From positions 1 to 34,143 of the forward strand of contig CALRDW010000010.1 in assembly GCA_943355025.1 (NCBI GenBank): DNA of 34,143 nt, read 5' to 3'. The stretch comes from Candidatus Magasanikiibacteriota bacterium (GTDB taxonomy: Bacteria > Patescibacteriota > Patescibacteriia > Magasanikbacterales > 2-02-FULL-50-9b). The position numbers and the translations under genes are program-made. This document shows positions 16,846 to 26,979 of the stretch, one piece after another (the stretch's first letter is position 1; each line of letters starts with the position of its first letter). The notes under the pieces are model-generated. The model was not told the DNA's origin. It saw only the letters and a list, made by a program, of their open reading frames with translations, and searched no databases.

Positions 16846-18243
16846 TTAGAGTAAGCGTTTCTGTATCTCTTCAATAAGTGTTGCCATTGGTACGCGGACT
16901 TGCTCCATAGAATCGCGATCGCGAATCGTTACCGCATTATCTTCGAGCGTGTCGAAATCAACGGTGACACAAAAGGGCGTTCCGATTTCGTCTTGTCGAC
17001 GATAACGTTTACCGATTGATTGTGTTTCATCATAATCGACAGCGAGATCAGCCTCACGAAGCTTCTGCGCCAACGCGCGTGCCGGCACGCTTAATTCTTC
17101 TTTTTTCGACAACGGCAGCACAGCAACCTTAATAGGCGCCAACTTGTATGGAAACCGCAAAACAACTCGCGGCTCATCATCAACAATTTCTTCAGTATAT
17201 GCATCGGTTAAAACTGCAAGCACTGTTCGCCCGACACCAACCGATGATTCGATGATATGCGGCAAATATTTTTCGCCCGAAACAGGATCTGTATAAAGTA
17301 ATTCTTGTCCTGAAAATTTTGAATGTTGCGTCAAGTCATAATTACCGCGTGCATGCACACCCTCGAGCTCTTTGAACCCAAATGGAAAATTATATTCGAT
17401 GTCGTACGCCTCTTTCGCGTAAAAAACCAAATTCTCGTGTTTGTGCCATTTTAAATTTTCTTCTTTCAAACCGATATCCAAATAATATTGCCAACGCGCA
17501 GCGCGTAATTTTTCATACTCAACCATTTCTTGATCCGGCGCCGTAAAATATTGCATCTCCATCTGTTCAAACTCACGCGTCCGAAAAACAAATTGTCGCG
17601 CGGTGATCTCATTACGAAACGCTTTACCAATTTGCGCGATACCAAACGGCACACGCTTACGCGTCGCATTTAAAACATTTGGAAAGTTTATATAAATTCC
17701 CTGACAGGTTTCACCGCGTAAATAGACAGGCTCTTTTTCCCAATCACCTGCAAAATTTCCGAGATTCGATTTTACCAAGAGGTTAAATTTTTTTGCTGCG
17801 CTGAAATTACTTTTACCGCACTTTGGACATGTAACATCCTTCATGTGCGCCGCAAATAATTCATTGATTTCGTCTTCACTCATTTTCTCATCAGCCGTAA
17901 CACCAATGTCTTCAAGAAGGTGGTCAACGCGTAGTCGCGCATGACATGATTTACATTCAGCAAGCGGGTCTGAAAAACCTCCAACGTGTCCACTCGCTTC
18001 CCACACGCGCGGGCTCGTAAAAATCGCGCTATCGAGACCGACAATGTCGTCGCGATGCCGAACCATCGCTTTCCACCACGCGGCTTTTATGTTGTTTGCA
18101 AGCTCAACACCGAGTGGTCCGTAATCATACACTGCCGCAAATCCACCATAAATTTCACTGCTAGGAAATATAAAACCGCGTCGCTTGCACAGCGAAACAA
18201 TTTTTTCCATGAGATCTGGTGGTGCTGATATTTTTTCTGACAT
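16846..18243 (-). CDS. glyS: Glycyl-tRNA synthetase (class II, single-chain type)
   Basis: CKRRGFIFPSSEIYGGFAAVYDYGPLGVELANNIKAAWW, FRNEITARQFVFRTREFEQMEMQYF, ESSVGVGRTVLAVL. Confidence 0.95.
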   Translation of the reverse strand: MSEKISAPPDLMEKIVSLCKRRGFIFPSSEIYGGFAAVYDYGPLGVELANNIKAAWWKAMVRHRDDIVGLDSAIFTSPRVWEASGHVGGFSDPLAECKSCHARLRVDHLLEDIGVTADEKMSEDEINELFAAHMKDVTCPKCGKSNFSAAKKFNLLVKSNLGNFAGDWEKEPVYLRGETCQGIYINFPNVLNATRKRVPFGIAQIGKAFRNEITARQFVFRTREFEQMEMQYFTAPDQEMVEYEKLRAARWQYYLDIGLKEENLKWHKHENLVFYAKEAYDIEYNFPFGFKELEGVHARGNYDLTQHSKFSGQELLYTDPVSGEKYLPHIIESSVGVGRTVLAVLTDAYTEEIVDDEPRVVLRFPYKLAPIKVAVLPLSKKEELSVPARALAQKLREADLAVDYDETQSIGKRYRRQDEIGTPFCVTVDFDTLEDNAVTIRDRDSMEQVRVPMATLIEEIQKRLL

Positions 18244-18255
18244 AGTGCGGAGCTC

Positions 18256-18804
18256 TTAGATCGTCATGATGTCCCGTTCTTTTTCGTCGGAAATAATTTT
18301 TATTTTTTCGTTGAACTCTTTACTCAGAGTATCAAGATCTTCGAGCAGCGCATATCGCTGATCCTCTGGAATATCCCCTCCCTCCTCCGCCATAATAATA
18401 AGCGCGCGAACTTCTTCTCGCGCCTGACGAATTCTAATGCGAGCATCTTCTGTTTTTTGTCCAATAATTTTAACAAGTCCACGGCGATTTTCTTCCGTCA
18501 TCGCAGGAACAACAATGCGCAACAATTTACCATCGTTAACCGGATTTAATCCAAGTCCGCTCGAACGAATTCCATCTTCGATAGCTTTCATGAGCGACTT
18601 GTCCCATGGTTCAATCGCAAGCGACTTTGCGTCCGTGACCATAATCGACGCGACGCCTTTAACCGCCATAGGCGATCCATACGCATCAATAATAATATTC
18701 TCAACCATTGCTGGCGATGCGCGACCCGTACGCAATTGCGACAAATCTTGCTTCAAAAACTCAATTGATTTCATCATCTCTTCTTGTGCTGTCTCAATAT
18801 ACAT
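18256..18804 (-). CDS. frr: Ribosome recycling factor
   Basis: LSQLRTGRASPAMVENIIIDAYGSPMAVKGVASIMVTDAKSLAIEPWDKSLMKAIEDGIRSSGLGLNPVNDGKLLRIVVPAMTEENRRGLVK. Confidence 0.95.
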   Translation of the reverse strand: MYIETAQEEMMKSIEFLKQDLSQLRTGRASPAMVENIIIDAYGSPMAVKGVASIMVTDAKSLAIEPWDKSLMKAIEDGIRSSGLGLNPVNDGKLLRIVVPAMTEENRRGLVKIIGQKTEDARIRIRQAREEVRALIIMAEEGGDIPEDQRYALLEDLDTLSKEFNEKIKIISDEKERDIMTI

Positions 18805-18824
18805 ACATTCAAATCAATTTTTTA

Positions 18825-19946
18825 TCACTGCGGTGCACTCCACGCTCCAATCCACAGTAATTCAGTATCAATTCCTGCAACTTTTTCCTGCTGAACAAGA
18901 ATATTTTTAATTACACGAGCTGTTGGAACTCGTTTATTCGTCCAATTTGCACCATGGTCGTCGCTACGATAAAACGCTTTCGGCGTCCCATAAAATATAT
19001 GGTTCGGATTTGTAGGGTTGATACCAAGTGAAAGGATCTGCGTCTCTCCAGGAGCTGTTAATAAAGGCAGCGGTGTCCAGGTGTTTCCGCTATCATCTGA
19101 GCGCAAAATACCATATTTCGAGCCAACAAGCAAGCTGTCGGCCTTGCTTGGATCGAGGGCGATAACGTACACATCATTTGCTCCACGAAACTGTTTAAAG
19201 TTTGGGTTTGACCACGTTGTACCATTATCAATCGTGTGAGCGAGCCCTCCTGCCTTAAGCGCGACAAAATATTCGCCCTCTTTCTTCGGATTTGGCACAA
19301 TCGAACGCACACCTGCATTTTCAAAGCGTGTTATTTTTCGCCATGAATCCGCAGGAATATCATAATGAATCAGATTGCCATTTGTATCTCCAACAAACAA
19401 TTCCTTATCATTAAATGGATTAAATGCGATTGCCGAAAACACCGAATCAGCCAGCTCATTTGTATACACAAGATTCCATGCGCGCCCGCAATTTGTTGTA
19501 CGAATCACAAAACTTTTTCCTGTTTGCGGACCGGACAGCGGACTAATTACCGCATACACAGCGCATTCGTTTTTTGGATCAACCGTGATGCCATTCACGC
19601 GAGACGTTGTAAGAGACAGTTCGGTCGGTGTAATAGTTCGTGCGGAAAGCCAGCCATCTCCACCATCAAAACTATATAAAATACCATTGTTCATCGTGCC
19701 AACCCACAGCGAGTGTGGATGCGTGGGGTCTGCTACGAATACATTGACGTCAAGCGCCGCAAATGTTGCGGCGCTCGCGCTGCCGCCCGCAATAAAGACA
19801 TTACTTTTCTGCTGCCATGCAGTACCGCCGTCCGCCGAGCGGAGCAAACCACCATCAGGAGCCTGTGGGCCTGAAGAGCCACATCCCGCGCCAAGAAGCA
19901 CGAGTGCAACACCTATAATTGAAATTTGAGCTGTGAATGTTTTCAT
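18825..19946 (-). CDS. Lipoprotein with BNR/sortilin/Ycf48-like beta-propeller repeats
   Basis: Lipobox VLLGAGC; repeats S.D.G..W (SFDGGDGWL, SDDSGNTWTPL, SDDHGANWTNK). Confidence 0.82.
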   Translation of the reverse strand: MKTFTAQISIIGVALVLLGAGCGSSGPQAPDGGLLRSADGGTAWQQKSNVFIAGGSASAATFAALDVNVFVADPTHPHSLWVGTMNNGILYSFDGGDGWLSARTITPTELSLTTSRVNGITVDPKNECAVYAVISPLSGPQTGKSFVIRTTNCGRAWNLVYTNELADSVFSAIAFNPFNDKELFVGDTNGNLIHYDIPADSWRKITRFENAGVRSIVPNPKKEGEYFVALKAGGLAHTIDNGTTWSNPNFKQFRGANDVYVIALDPSKADSLLVGSKYGILRSDDSGNTWTPLPLLTAPGETQILSLGINPTNPNHIFYGTPKAFYRSDDHGANWTNKRVPTARVIKNILVQQEKVAGIDTELLWIGAWSAPQ

Positions 19947-19978
19947 AGAGCAACATCGTAAAAATTATATATAGTGTA

Positions 19979-20836
19979 TCACGAGTGTAGTTCAATCACA
20001 ATCCGCTCCATAAGTAGTCGCGGATGCATATTTTCAAACAGAAGCGGGATTGTCTCGGCAATCTTTGCGATAACCTTGTGCTGTGGAGTGTCCCGACGGA
20101 GCCATGCAAGCCACCATCCCAACATTTCGGCAATCTCCGCGCGCGCCTCAACGTGACGATCTTTTTTTCCAAATAAGTCCGCGAGAAGCAACTCCGCATC
20201 TGCCATTTTTCGAGTTTTGAGCAACGAAACGAATCGGGCATGCTCGGACTGAACGCGCGCACGGAACGTAGCGTCTTCACAAAATTTTATTGCGCGCCCC
20301 GGAGCACCTTCAGCAAATAAAACAGCGGGGCCGACGAGCGCCTCCTCAATTCCTCGTGCCCGAAGCCCCACCGCGAGCAATGCGCCCGAAACTGGAGTCA
20401 TGAGCAGGTGCGCGGCGCGCGACTGAATCGTCGGCAGCACAGTGTCTAACGAGCGCGCCAAAATAATAAAATGCAAATTTGCATTCGGCTCTTCCATTAT
20501 TTTAAGAAGTGCATTGCTCGACGCGCCATACAATTCCTGAGCGCGCTCAATTATAAATACGAGTGGGGTTCCGTGTGAAATCGCAAACAGCGAACGCAAT
20601 TCACGAATTGTTTCAACAGGAATTGCTGCACGCGGCGTTCCGGTTTTAGGATCTTCACCGGCAACAAGCGGAATAAGTTGCGCACCAGGCATTCCTGCGA
20701 CAAACTCTCGCGCAAGTGCTGTTTTGCCAACGCTCTCAGGCCCAAGAATAAGCACTGTTTGGGGAAGGCCGCGTTCTTTGAGCCGCGCAACGTGTGCGGC
20801 AGTTCGGGCACTACAAATAATTGGTGAAGACGTCAT
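19979..20836 (-). CDS. DNA polymerase III delta'-like (HolB-like) AAA+ protein
   Basis: LILGPESVGKTALAREF (P-loop), SSNALLKIMEEPNANLHFIILARSLDTVLPTIQSRA; start at MTSSPII (20836). Confidence 0.85.
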   Translation of the reverse strand: MTSSPIICSARTAAHVARLKERGLPQTVLILGPESVGKTALAREFVAGMPGAQLIPLVAGEDPKTGTPRAAIPVETIRELRSLFAISHGTPLVFIIERAQELYGASSNALLKIMEEPNANLHFIILARSLDTVLPTIQSRAAHLLMTPVSGALLAVGLRARGIEEALVGPAVLFAEGAPGRAIKFCEDATFRARVQSEHARFVSLLKTRKMADAELLLADLFGKKDRHVEARAEIAEMLGWWLAWLRRDTPQHKVIAKIAETIPLLFENMHPRLLMERIVIELHS

Positions 20837-21957
20837 AAAAAAGTAGGTCGCATAAGTCCGATTGTTTTTTCCCATGAAAAATCGGCGGCGCGGGCACTTC
20901 CTCGCTGAATAAGCGCGGCCCGCTCTACTGGATCTGTAAGCACTCGATCAATTGCTGCCTCCAACTCTGCTGCATCGTGCGCGAGCGCTGCGCCGTCACC
21001 TGCGACTTCAGCGGTTGAACCAGCGCGGAGCGCGACGACAGGTGCTGCATGCCAAAAAGCCTCAAGAATATTAATGCCAAAGCCCTCATACCGCGAAGCA
21101 ACAACGTATGTGGACGCCATACTGTAAAGCGCCGCACTATCATTTTCTGGAGTAAATCCAAGCTCGCGAATCCACGCGCGCGCTGGCGACGCTTCGATCT
21201 GCGCGCGAATTGCGCCATACCCAACACCTGGTTTACCTACAAGCACAAGATCAATGTCATGCCCTGTGCGTCGTAATTTTTCAAACACGCCCAGAACAAT
21301 ATCGGTACCTTTTTTATATTCAACCCGCCCTATTGTAAGCAAAAACGGTCGTGTGATCCCATATTTTAAACGAACGCGCGAAATTTCATCAGCGCCGGCA
21401 CGCACACGCACACCGCACGGCAACGCGAGTGGCGTAACAATAATTTTTTGTGCAGGAATTGAATAGCGCAGAACAAGCTGCTGTTTTGTTTCCTCAGATG
21501 GCGAAAAAATTACACGCGCGCGGCGTGCAGTTCGCCTTGTCAATATGCGTGCAAATAATCGTTCGTGCCATGAATATGCCTGCGGTAAAACATCGAACGC
21601 AATATCATGAATCGTAATAACGGTTCCGCACGGAGAAAAAAATGGCGCAACGTGCGCAGGCGCAAAAAAAACATGCTCGCCTTTTTTCCACGACGCAACC
21701 CGCCATGAAATACACAAACGGATTTGCGTCCACAAAAATTTTGGTGGCCACCGTAAAAATTTCCACCGACAATTTACAGGAAGTTCGGGAAATACTTCGG
21801 GCGCGCGGCTCCTGAGCCACTCTGGTGCATACAAAATAATCTCCGCGCCCGGAAGCGTAAGCGGCAAGTGTTCAATAATTTCGCGCGCGTACACATTTAC
21901 GCCCGTCGGCTGCACATCAAGCGCGCGCGACGCATCAATATGAATGCTCATATTCAT
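20833..21957 (-). CDS. Glycosyltransferase family 4
   Basis: GVNVYAREIIEHLP, ITRPFLLTIGRVEYKKGTDIVL, ASRYEGFGINILEAFWHAAPVVALRAGSTAEVAGDGA. Confidence 0.92.
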   Translation of the reverse strand: MNMSIHIDASRALDVQPTGVNVYAREIIEHLPLTLPGAEIILYAPEWLRSRAPEVFPELPVNCRWKFLRWPPKFLWTQIRLCISWRVASWKKGEHVFFAPAHVAPFFSPCGTVITIHDIAFDVLPQAYSWHERLFARILTRRTARRARVIFSPSEETKQQLVLRYSIPAQKIIVTPLALPCGVRVRAGADEISRVRLKYGITRPFLLTIGRVEYKKGTDIVLGVFEKLRRTGHDIDLVLVGKPGVGYGAIRAQIEASPARAWIRELGFTPENDSAALYSMASTYVVASRYEGFGINILEAFWHAAPVVALRAGSTAEVAGDGAALAHDAAELEAAIDRVLTDPVERAALIQRGSARAADFSWEKTIGLMRPTFL

Positions 21958-22974
21958 TTATCTTGTTGCGAGAATACTTCGCTTATACGCATCAAGATTT
22001 TCAAGCGCGATTCCCGTGCCTTTGACTACACAGAGCAGAGCGTCTTCGGCAACATGCGCCGGAACGCCGGTTGATTCCGTAAGTAAAATATCAAGGTTCC
22101 GAAGCAAACTCGATCCGCCTGACAAAACCATTCCCTTTTCCATAACATCCGCAGACAATTCTGGCGGTGTTTTATACAGCACATCTTTAACAGCCTGAAC
22201 CAGTCCTTCAAGTTCGTGCTGAATCGCGTCCGTCACGTCGTCAGACGTCACAGTTAAAATGCGCGGGAGTCCGCTAATCATGTCACGACCCTTAATCTCA
22301 ATCGACAACTTACTTTCCAAATACATAGCCGAACCAACTTCAATTTTTATTTCCTCAGCTGTTCGTTCACCAATCGCGAGTCCATATTTACGGCGAATGT
22401 ACTCAGCGATCGCCGCATCAAACTTATTTCCACCAATACGAACTGAACCGCTCGACACGATGCCTCCAAGCGAAATCACCGCGATTTCAGCAGTACCGCC
22501 ACCAATATTTACAATCATGTTACCGCTTGCGGAACCAATTGGAATGTCCGCCCCGATTGCAGCAACAATCGGTTCTTTAATAATGTACGCCGCTTTTGCG
22601 CCTGCTGCGAGTGTTGCGTCGACTACTGCACGACGTTCTGTTGACGTGATACCGCCGGGAACTGAAACCATAACTTCTGGACGAAACAATCGAACGCCGC
22701 CGACTGATTTATTAATAAAATATCGAAGCATAGCTTCAGTAACACGATAATCTGCGATCACGCCGTCCTTGAGCGGCCGAAGTGCAACAATCGTATCCGG
22801 CGTGCGCCCGAGCATGTCTTTTGCCTCTTTGCCAACCGCCAAAACTTTTTTATCTGTTTTTGAAATTGCAACAACAGACGGCTCATTAATAATGATACCG
22901 CGCTTTGGCACGTATACAAGCACGTTCGTTGTGCCCAAATCAATCCCGATCCTCGGAGTCATCAAGAATCCCAT
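21958..22974 (-). CDS. mreB: Rod shape-determining protein MreB
   Basis: RIGIDLGTTNVLVYVPKRGIIINEPSVVAI, GGITSTERRAVVDATLAAGA, VNIGGGTAEIAVISLGGIV, GMVLSGGSSLLRNLD. Confidence 0.95.
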   Translation of the reverse strand: MGFLMTPRIGIDLGTTNVLVYVPKRGIIINEPSVVAISKTDKKVLAVGKEAKDMLGRTPDTIVALRPLKDGVIADYRVTEAMLRYFINKSVGGVRLFRPEVMVSVPGGITSTERRAVVDATLAAGAKAAYIIKEPIVAAIGADIPIGSASGNMIVNIGGGTAEIAVISLGGIVSSGSVRIGGNKFDAAIAEYIRRKYGLAIGERTAEEIKIEVGSAMYLESKLSIEIKGRDMISGLPRILTVTSDDVTDAIQHELEGLVQAVKDVLYKTPPELSADVMEKGMVLSGGSSLLRNLDILLTESTGVPAHVAEDALLCVVKGTGIALENLDAYKRSILATR

Positions 22975-22988
22975 ACGTATAAACCGAG

Positions 22989-24440
22989 CTAGAAATTCAC
23001 TAAAAACTTTTGTTCCTTATCAACGGTGCCTGTCCAATCATAGTATGCGTCACCAAATTTGTCTGGCGACTCCGCAGGCTCCGCCGTACCTACGCTTTTA
23101 CCAAAATTGTGGTGAATCGTCAACTGAAAATTTTTAACGCCGAGTTCTTTTTGAACCAACAATCCATAGTGGCCAGCCGCAGATCCCCCCGAATTCAAAG
23201 CTGCCACAACTTGTGGCGCAAGTGCAATCGTGAATGTAATTGTTTTTTCTGCCCCTGGCTCAACAACTAAAAATGTCCCGATCGACGTGTGCCCTAATTC
23301 CTCGGTGATGTCCCACGGAGCAGGCTCAGTTGATTTTAAATCTTTTTGAGAGCCTTCGCCTGAAATAAATTTCGTACCAGGTGGTAATAGCCACCGCGTG
23401 TACGTCCCATATCGAGATGTCCGCCAATCAAAACTGCCATTATTTTTATACGTCGATGTAACCGTGGCGCGCACTTCACCCGTTTGCGCATCCCTGAAAA
23501 TTGAATACGCAAGCGCTCGATCAATCACACGATCTGTTTTAAGACTCGCAAGATTTGCATCAACCTGCATCAAAAAATCAGGCGCCCCTTCTTTTACACG
23601 ACCTGCCCAACCAAGCTCCACGAGTGTTTTCTGTACATCTGGATTAACATCATACAACATCACCTGTCCATGCGTGATAAGACCAAATAAATCACTAATG
23701 AGCGGACCCCACTGCCGTGGAGAAATGAGTACCGCGCGTTCCGCGATCTGTTTTGCCAAATCCGAAATTATTTTTTTCCGTTGCGACGCTGGAATTTTTT
23801 TATCCGCATATTCAATCTCAACCGTGTACTCAAGTAAATCTGAAATTGTTTCCGCGGTGTATGTTTTTCCTCCTTCTTGAATCGGCCCCGTATATTTAAG
23901 AACGGTCTCAAGAACCGCTGGCGTAATTCCTATTACTGTTTCAACATGGTCTGCGCGCTCACCGCCCTCCGCAGCGTAAAACTGAAGTGCTTTTTTCGCA
24001 GACTCAGAAAAATCTGGCGACCAATTTGAATCACGAAAAAACCAACGCCCAATCAAATGCTGTTGCAGAGGCTTTGGCGGTTCTATAAAAAAAGATTCTG
24101 GCGTTTTATGATCAAGATTTTCTGTTCCATCAGTTTTTAAATCATGAATTACTCCGTGGTCAAGTGTTCCGATTCCATACGAACCGATAAAACCTCCACC
24201 GGGACGAAGCTCCATGTTATTTAAAAATAAAAATAACACAATTCTTGGATGATCAAATCCAAGAATTGCAGGCATGACGGCCGCCGCACTGTCGCGCTCT
24301 GCCACAGGCCCCGGAACAATAAATTTAACCGCTGCTTCGGCACCGCTCCGCGATCGAACAAAATACCATGTGCTTATAATTCCAGCGCACGCAATAACAA
24401 GCATGATGGTGACTGTAATAAATACGGTGCGCTGTTTCAT
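22989..24440 (-). CDS. DUF4012 domain-containing membrane-anchored protein
   Basis: LFLNNMELRPGGGFIGSYGIGTLDHGVI, DSNWSPDFSESAKKALQFY; N-terminal TM. Confidence 0.88.
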   Translation of the reverse strand: MKQRTVFITVTIMLVIACAGIISTWYFVRSRSGAEAAVKFIVPGPVAERDSAAAVMPAILGFDHPRIVLFLFLNNMELRPGGGFIGSYGIGTLDHGVIHDLKTDGTENLDHKTPESFFIEPPKPLQQHLIGRWFFRDSNWSPDFSESAKKALQFYAAEGGERADHVETVIGITPAVLETVLKYTGPIQEGGKTYTAETISDLLEYTVEIEYADKKIPASQRKKIISDLAKQIAERAVLISPRQWGPLISDLFGLITHGQVMLYDVNPDVQKTLVELGWAGRVKEGAPDFLMQVDANLASLKTDRVIDRALAYSIFRDAQTGEVRATVTSTYKNNGSFDWRTSRYGTYTRWLLPPGTKFISGEGSQKDLKSTEPAPWDITEELGHTSIGTFLVVEPGAEKTITFTIALAPQVVAALNSGGSAAGHYGLLVQKELGVKNFQLTIHHNFGKSVGTAEPAESPDKFGDAYYDWTGTVDKEQKFLVNF

Positions 24441-25957
24441 ATGCTCGTAATAATTGTGTCTGGGTGCGCTGTGTAATTCGCACGCTTTTTCTGTGATACA
24501 TTAAACCCTAAATACCGTCCAAACAGCAAACGCGTCGTTGCGTCGAGTGCTGGCAAAGCAGAAAAACAAATAAGCGAAACCGGAACGAGCAGCCATTGCA
24601 GCAGCATAAAAATCCAATCACTTTTTCGTCGCGAATTTGGTAGACGCGGAAGCAGCCGTAAAGATAACACGATACTAAATACAATGCCGGCCATGGAGCA
24701 AAACATCAGCCAATCAAGAATATGCGGGGTGTTTTGAAACAAAACTGTCCGACGCACTTCGTCTCCCGCAACCCAGAGTGGCAAACGCCCAAACAATAAA
24801 ATAAAAATTGATGTTGTACACCACGAAAATTTTCCTTCCCACTGGGCCCATAGTCGATGCAAACGTTTCTGCAGCGGAATTTCTGGATGGTTCGGAAGAT
24901 TCCAGAGTAAAAACGGAATGTGCTCAACACCCCACGCCCATCGACGCTGCTGCTTGTATAAATTCACAATACTTTTTTTAAGTGACGGATCACTCACAGT
25001 GTCCATTGATACAGGCAGATACATAGGAACAACTTCGTAATCGCCACCATATTTGAGCCAACACTGGAAAAAAATTCGCGAATCCTCGCTCACAATATTA
25101 TTTTGCCAAAATCCGACATCAACGAGTGCTTTAAAACTCATGCTGTGTGATGAAAATGTAACGAGAAGCTCTGGTCGACCAAACGCAAACAACAAATAAA
25201 ATGTTGTACCAAACGCCATGATCCGAAGCGGTGCTGGCGATTCCCAAATATTATTATTGTAGAGCGCGACAGGTTGAAACGAAGCTCGCGTTGGATTTGG
25301 ATGCTGCGCATACAAATAAGTAAGGCATGCAAAATAAGACGGGTGCACAATTGTGTCGATATCAAATGCTGAAACGATTACATCCTCATACGCTACGCCG
25401 CGCACGTCCAAATATTCTTTGGCCTTAATTCCTGCATAATGCAAGTTCGAACCCTTTCCCTGAATTTCTCCCGCAACATCCTTTGGATGAATTGTTGTAA
25501 TAAATCCGAAAAACTTTTTTTCGAAATCACCCTGCACGCGCGCAGCGAAAGATTCAAAATGCCCTTTCTGCCTCTCTTCGCCGGCAAGTACAATCAAAAT
25601 TCTGTCCGATGCGTAGTTTGCGGCTGCAATCGCGTCGAGTGTTGACCTGACAACTCCTTCATCTTCGTTATATACCGGCAAAAAAATACAGTGTATATAT
25701 TTGTTGGCACGCGGGCCCAAAGACTGTACACGCGCGCGCCAATCCGTATGAATACTTGTCTGATACGAGCGCCACGACAACAAAAGATAAAATACAAAAT
25801 ACGCCACGCGAAACACCCAATACAAATCAAATAAAATAATAAAATAAATAATGACGAGCGGAGATTTAAAACTCAAAATGACTCCAGCGGTGAGCGCGGT
25901 CCAGACGGCAAGCCCCGGAAGCATTTCGTAAATTCGATATTTTATATAATTTGTCAT
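24437..25957 (-). CDS. Membrane glycosyltransferase family 2
   Basis: CIFLPVYNEDEGVVRSTLDAI, VIVSAFDIDTIVHPSYFACL, SEDSRIFFQCWLKYGG, QQRRWAWG (Q..RW); multiple C-terminal TMs. Confidence 0.9.
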   Translation of the reverse strand: MTNYIKYRIYEMLPGLAVWTALTAGVILSFKSPLVIIYFIILFDLYWVFRVAYFVFYLLLSWRSYQTSIHTDWRARVQSLGPRANKYIHCIFLPVYNEDEGVVRSTLDAIAAANYASDRILIVLAGEERQKGHFESFAARVQGDFEKKFFGFITTIHPKDVAGEIQGKGSNLHYAGIKAKEYLDVRGVAYEDVIVSAFDIDTIVHPSYFACLTYLYAQHPNPTRASFQPVALYNNNIWESPAPLRIMAFGTTFYLLFAFGRPELLVTFSSHSMSFKALVDVGFWQNNIVSEDSRIFFQCWLKYGGDYEVVPMYLPVSMDTVSDPSLKKSIVNLYKQQRRWAWGVEHIPFLLWNLPNHPEIPLQKRLHRLWAQWEGKFSWCTTSIFILLFGRLPLWVAGDEVRRTVLFQNTPHILDWLMFCSMAGIVFSIVLSLRLLPRLPNSRRKSDWIFMLLQWLLVPVSLICFSALPALDATTRLLFGRYLGFNVSQKKRANYTAHPDTIITSI

Positions 25958-26319
25958 GCTGCGTATGTGATATGAGGCTGACTCACATAATCAAATTTTT
26001 TCGTGACTCGAAACTGCTCGGGAGTTGCTGCACGTGGGTCGTCCGGAATAAAATCCGTCGTAATAATTAATTCTGACTTCCATAAACGTGCGAGCACTGT
26101 ACCAATAACATACGCACCGCGGCTTGCGGAAAAACTTCCGATGCCAGACCGTACAATAATATGTGTAACTGTCCGCGACGCGCCACGCATCATGCCAGCA
26201 AGTGTTGCAACAACATCTTCGCCATGTCCAAGTGCTTTGTCCCCAACCCATTTTTTTCCATCCGAAATACGCACGCGCATGCCCCTACCTTCAAGTGGTT
26301 CTAAAATAATGCTGTTCAT
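25954..26319 (-). CDS. Short TsaB-like (ASKHA N-terminal half) protein
   Basis: IIVRSGIGSFSASRGAYVIGTVLARLWKSELI resembles the TsaB motif GPGSFTGLRIGLATAKGLA; only 121 aa. Confidence 0.45.
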   Translation of the reverse strand: MNSIILEPLEGRGMRVRISDGKKWVGDKALGHGEDVVATLAGMMRGASRTVTHIIVRSGIGSFSASRGAYVIGTVLARLWKSELIITTDFIPDDPRAATPEQFRVTKKFDYVSQPHITYAA

Positions 26320-26921
26320 ACGCGCGTCATTTTATCGATCGCAACCTGATGTGGCGCGTCAAGAACCTGATACAAAAATCTATCCATAAGATGTTTTCGT
26401 TCGTAAAACTCAGCTGTCTTTAAAATCGTATATCGAATCTGCGAACCATGTTCCTGCTCAAACTCCAAGGCCGCTTTCGCGACCCGTTTATCGGCGATAG
26501 ACCCAACAACAAGCATATCAATTGGTGTTTGTGCATTTGTAAACAGACCCGTAAACAATAAAAATTCAACTTCGTTTCCGATTGCGAGAGTTGTCGCGAT
26601 GGATTGTTCCCCAAGAATATGTGTCTTGAGAAGCAACGCTCTAAGCTCTGGAAACAAAACGCTCTCCTGATTAAGGCGATAATACTTGCGCTTTCCTTCA
26701 TGTGGATCATCGCTTTGTTCAACGACAGATTCGTCTGTAATCGCCATGATGATCCCCGCGTTCGTTAAATTCTGCAGTTCTCGCCGCACAGCGTTAATTT
26801 GAACATCAAGAAGGCGTGTGAGTTCTCGAACAAAAAAACGCTTGCTTGATTCAGCAAAAAATATTCTGAGGAGCTTCACACGAGTGCGTGAACCAAATAG
26901 GTGTTCGAGCATAACTTCCAA
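26316..26921 (-). CDS. Winged-helix transcriptional regulator with C-terminal nucleotidyltransferase-like domain
   Basis: LLRIFFAESSKRFFVRELTRLLDVQINAVRRELQNLTNAGII (wHTH); FTNAQTPIDMLVVGSIADKRVAKAALEFEQEHGSQIRYTIL. Confidence 0.7.
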   Translation of the reverse strand: MEVMLEHLFGSRTRVKLLRIFFAESSKRFFVRELTRLLDVQINAVRRELQNLTNAGIIMAITDESVVEQSDDPHEGKRKYYRLNQESVLFPELRALLLKTHILGEQSIATTLAIGNEVEFLLFTGLFTNAQTPIDMLVVGSIADKRVAKAALEFEQEHGSQIRYTILKTAEFYERKHLMDRFLYQVLDAPHQVAIDKMTRV

Positions 26922-26979
26922 GGAATTGTGGTCAGCGACGCAATTTAGTATAATCTCCTTAACCCCTTCGGGTCAATGT

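Noticed and set aside
19375-19929. Track ORF 184 aa on + strand
   Set aside because: Antisense of the BNR/Ycf48-like lipoprotein, which has clear repeats and a lipobox.
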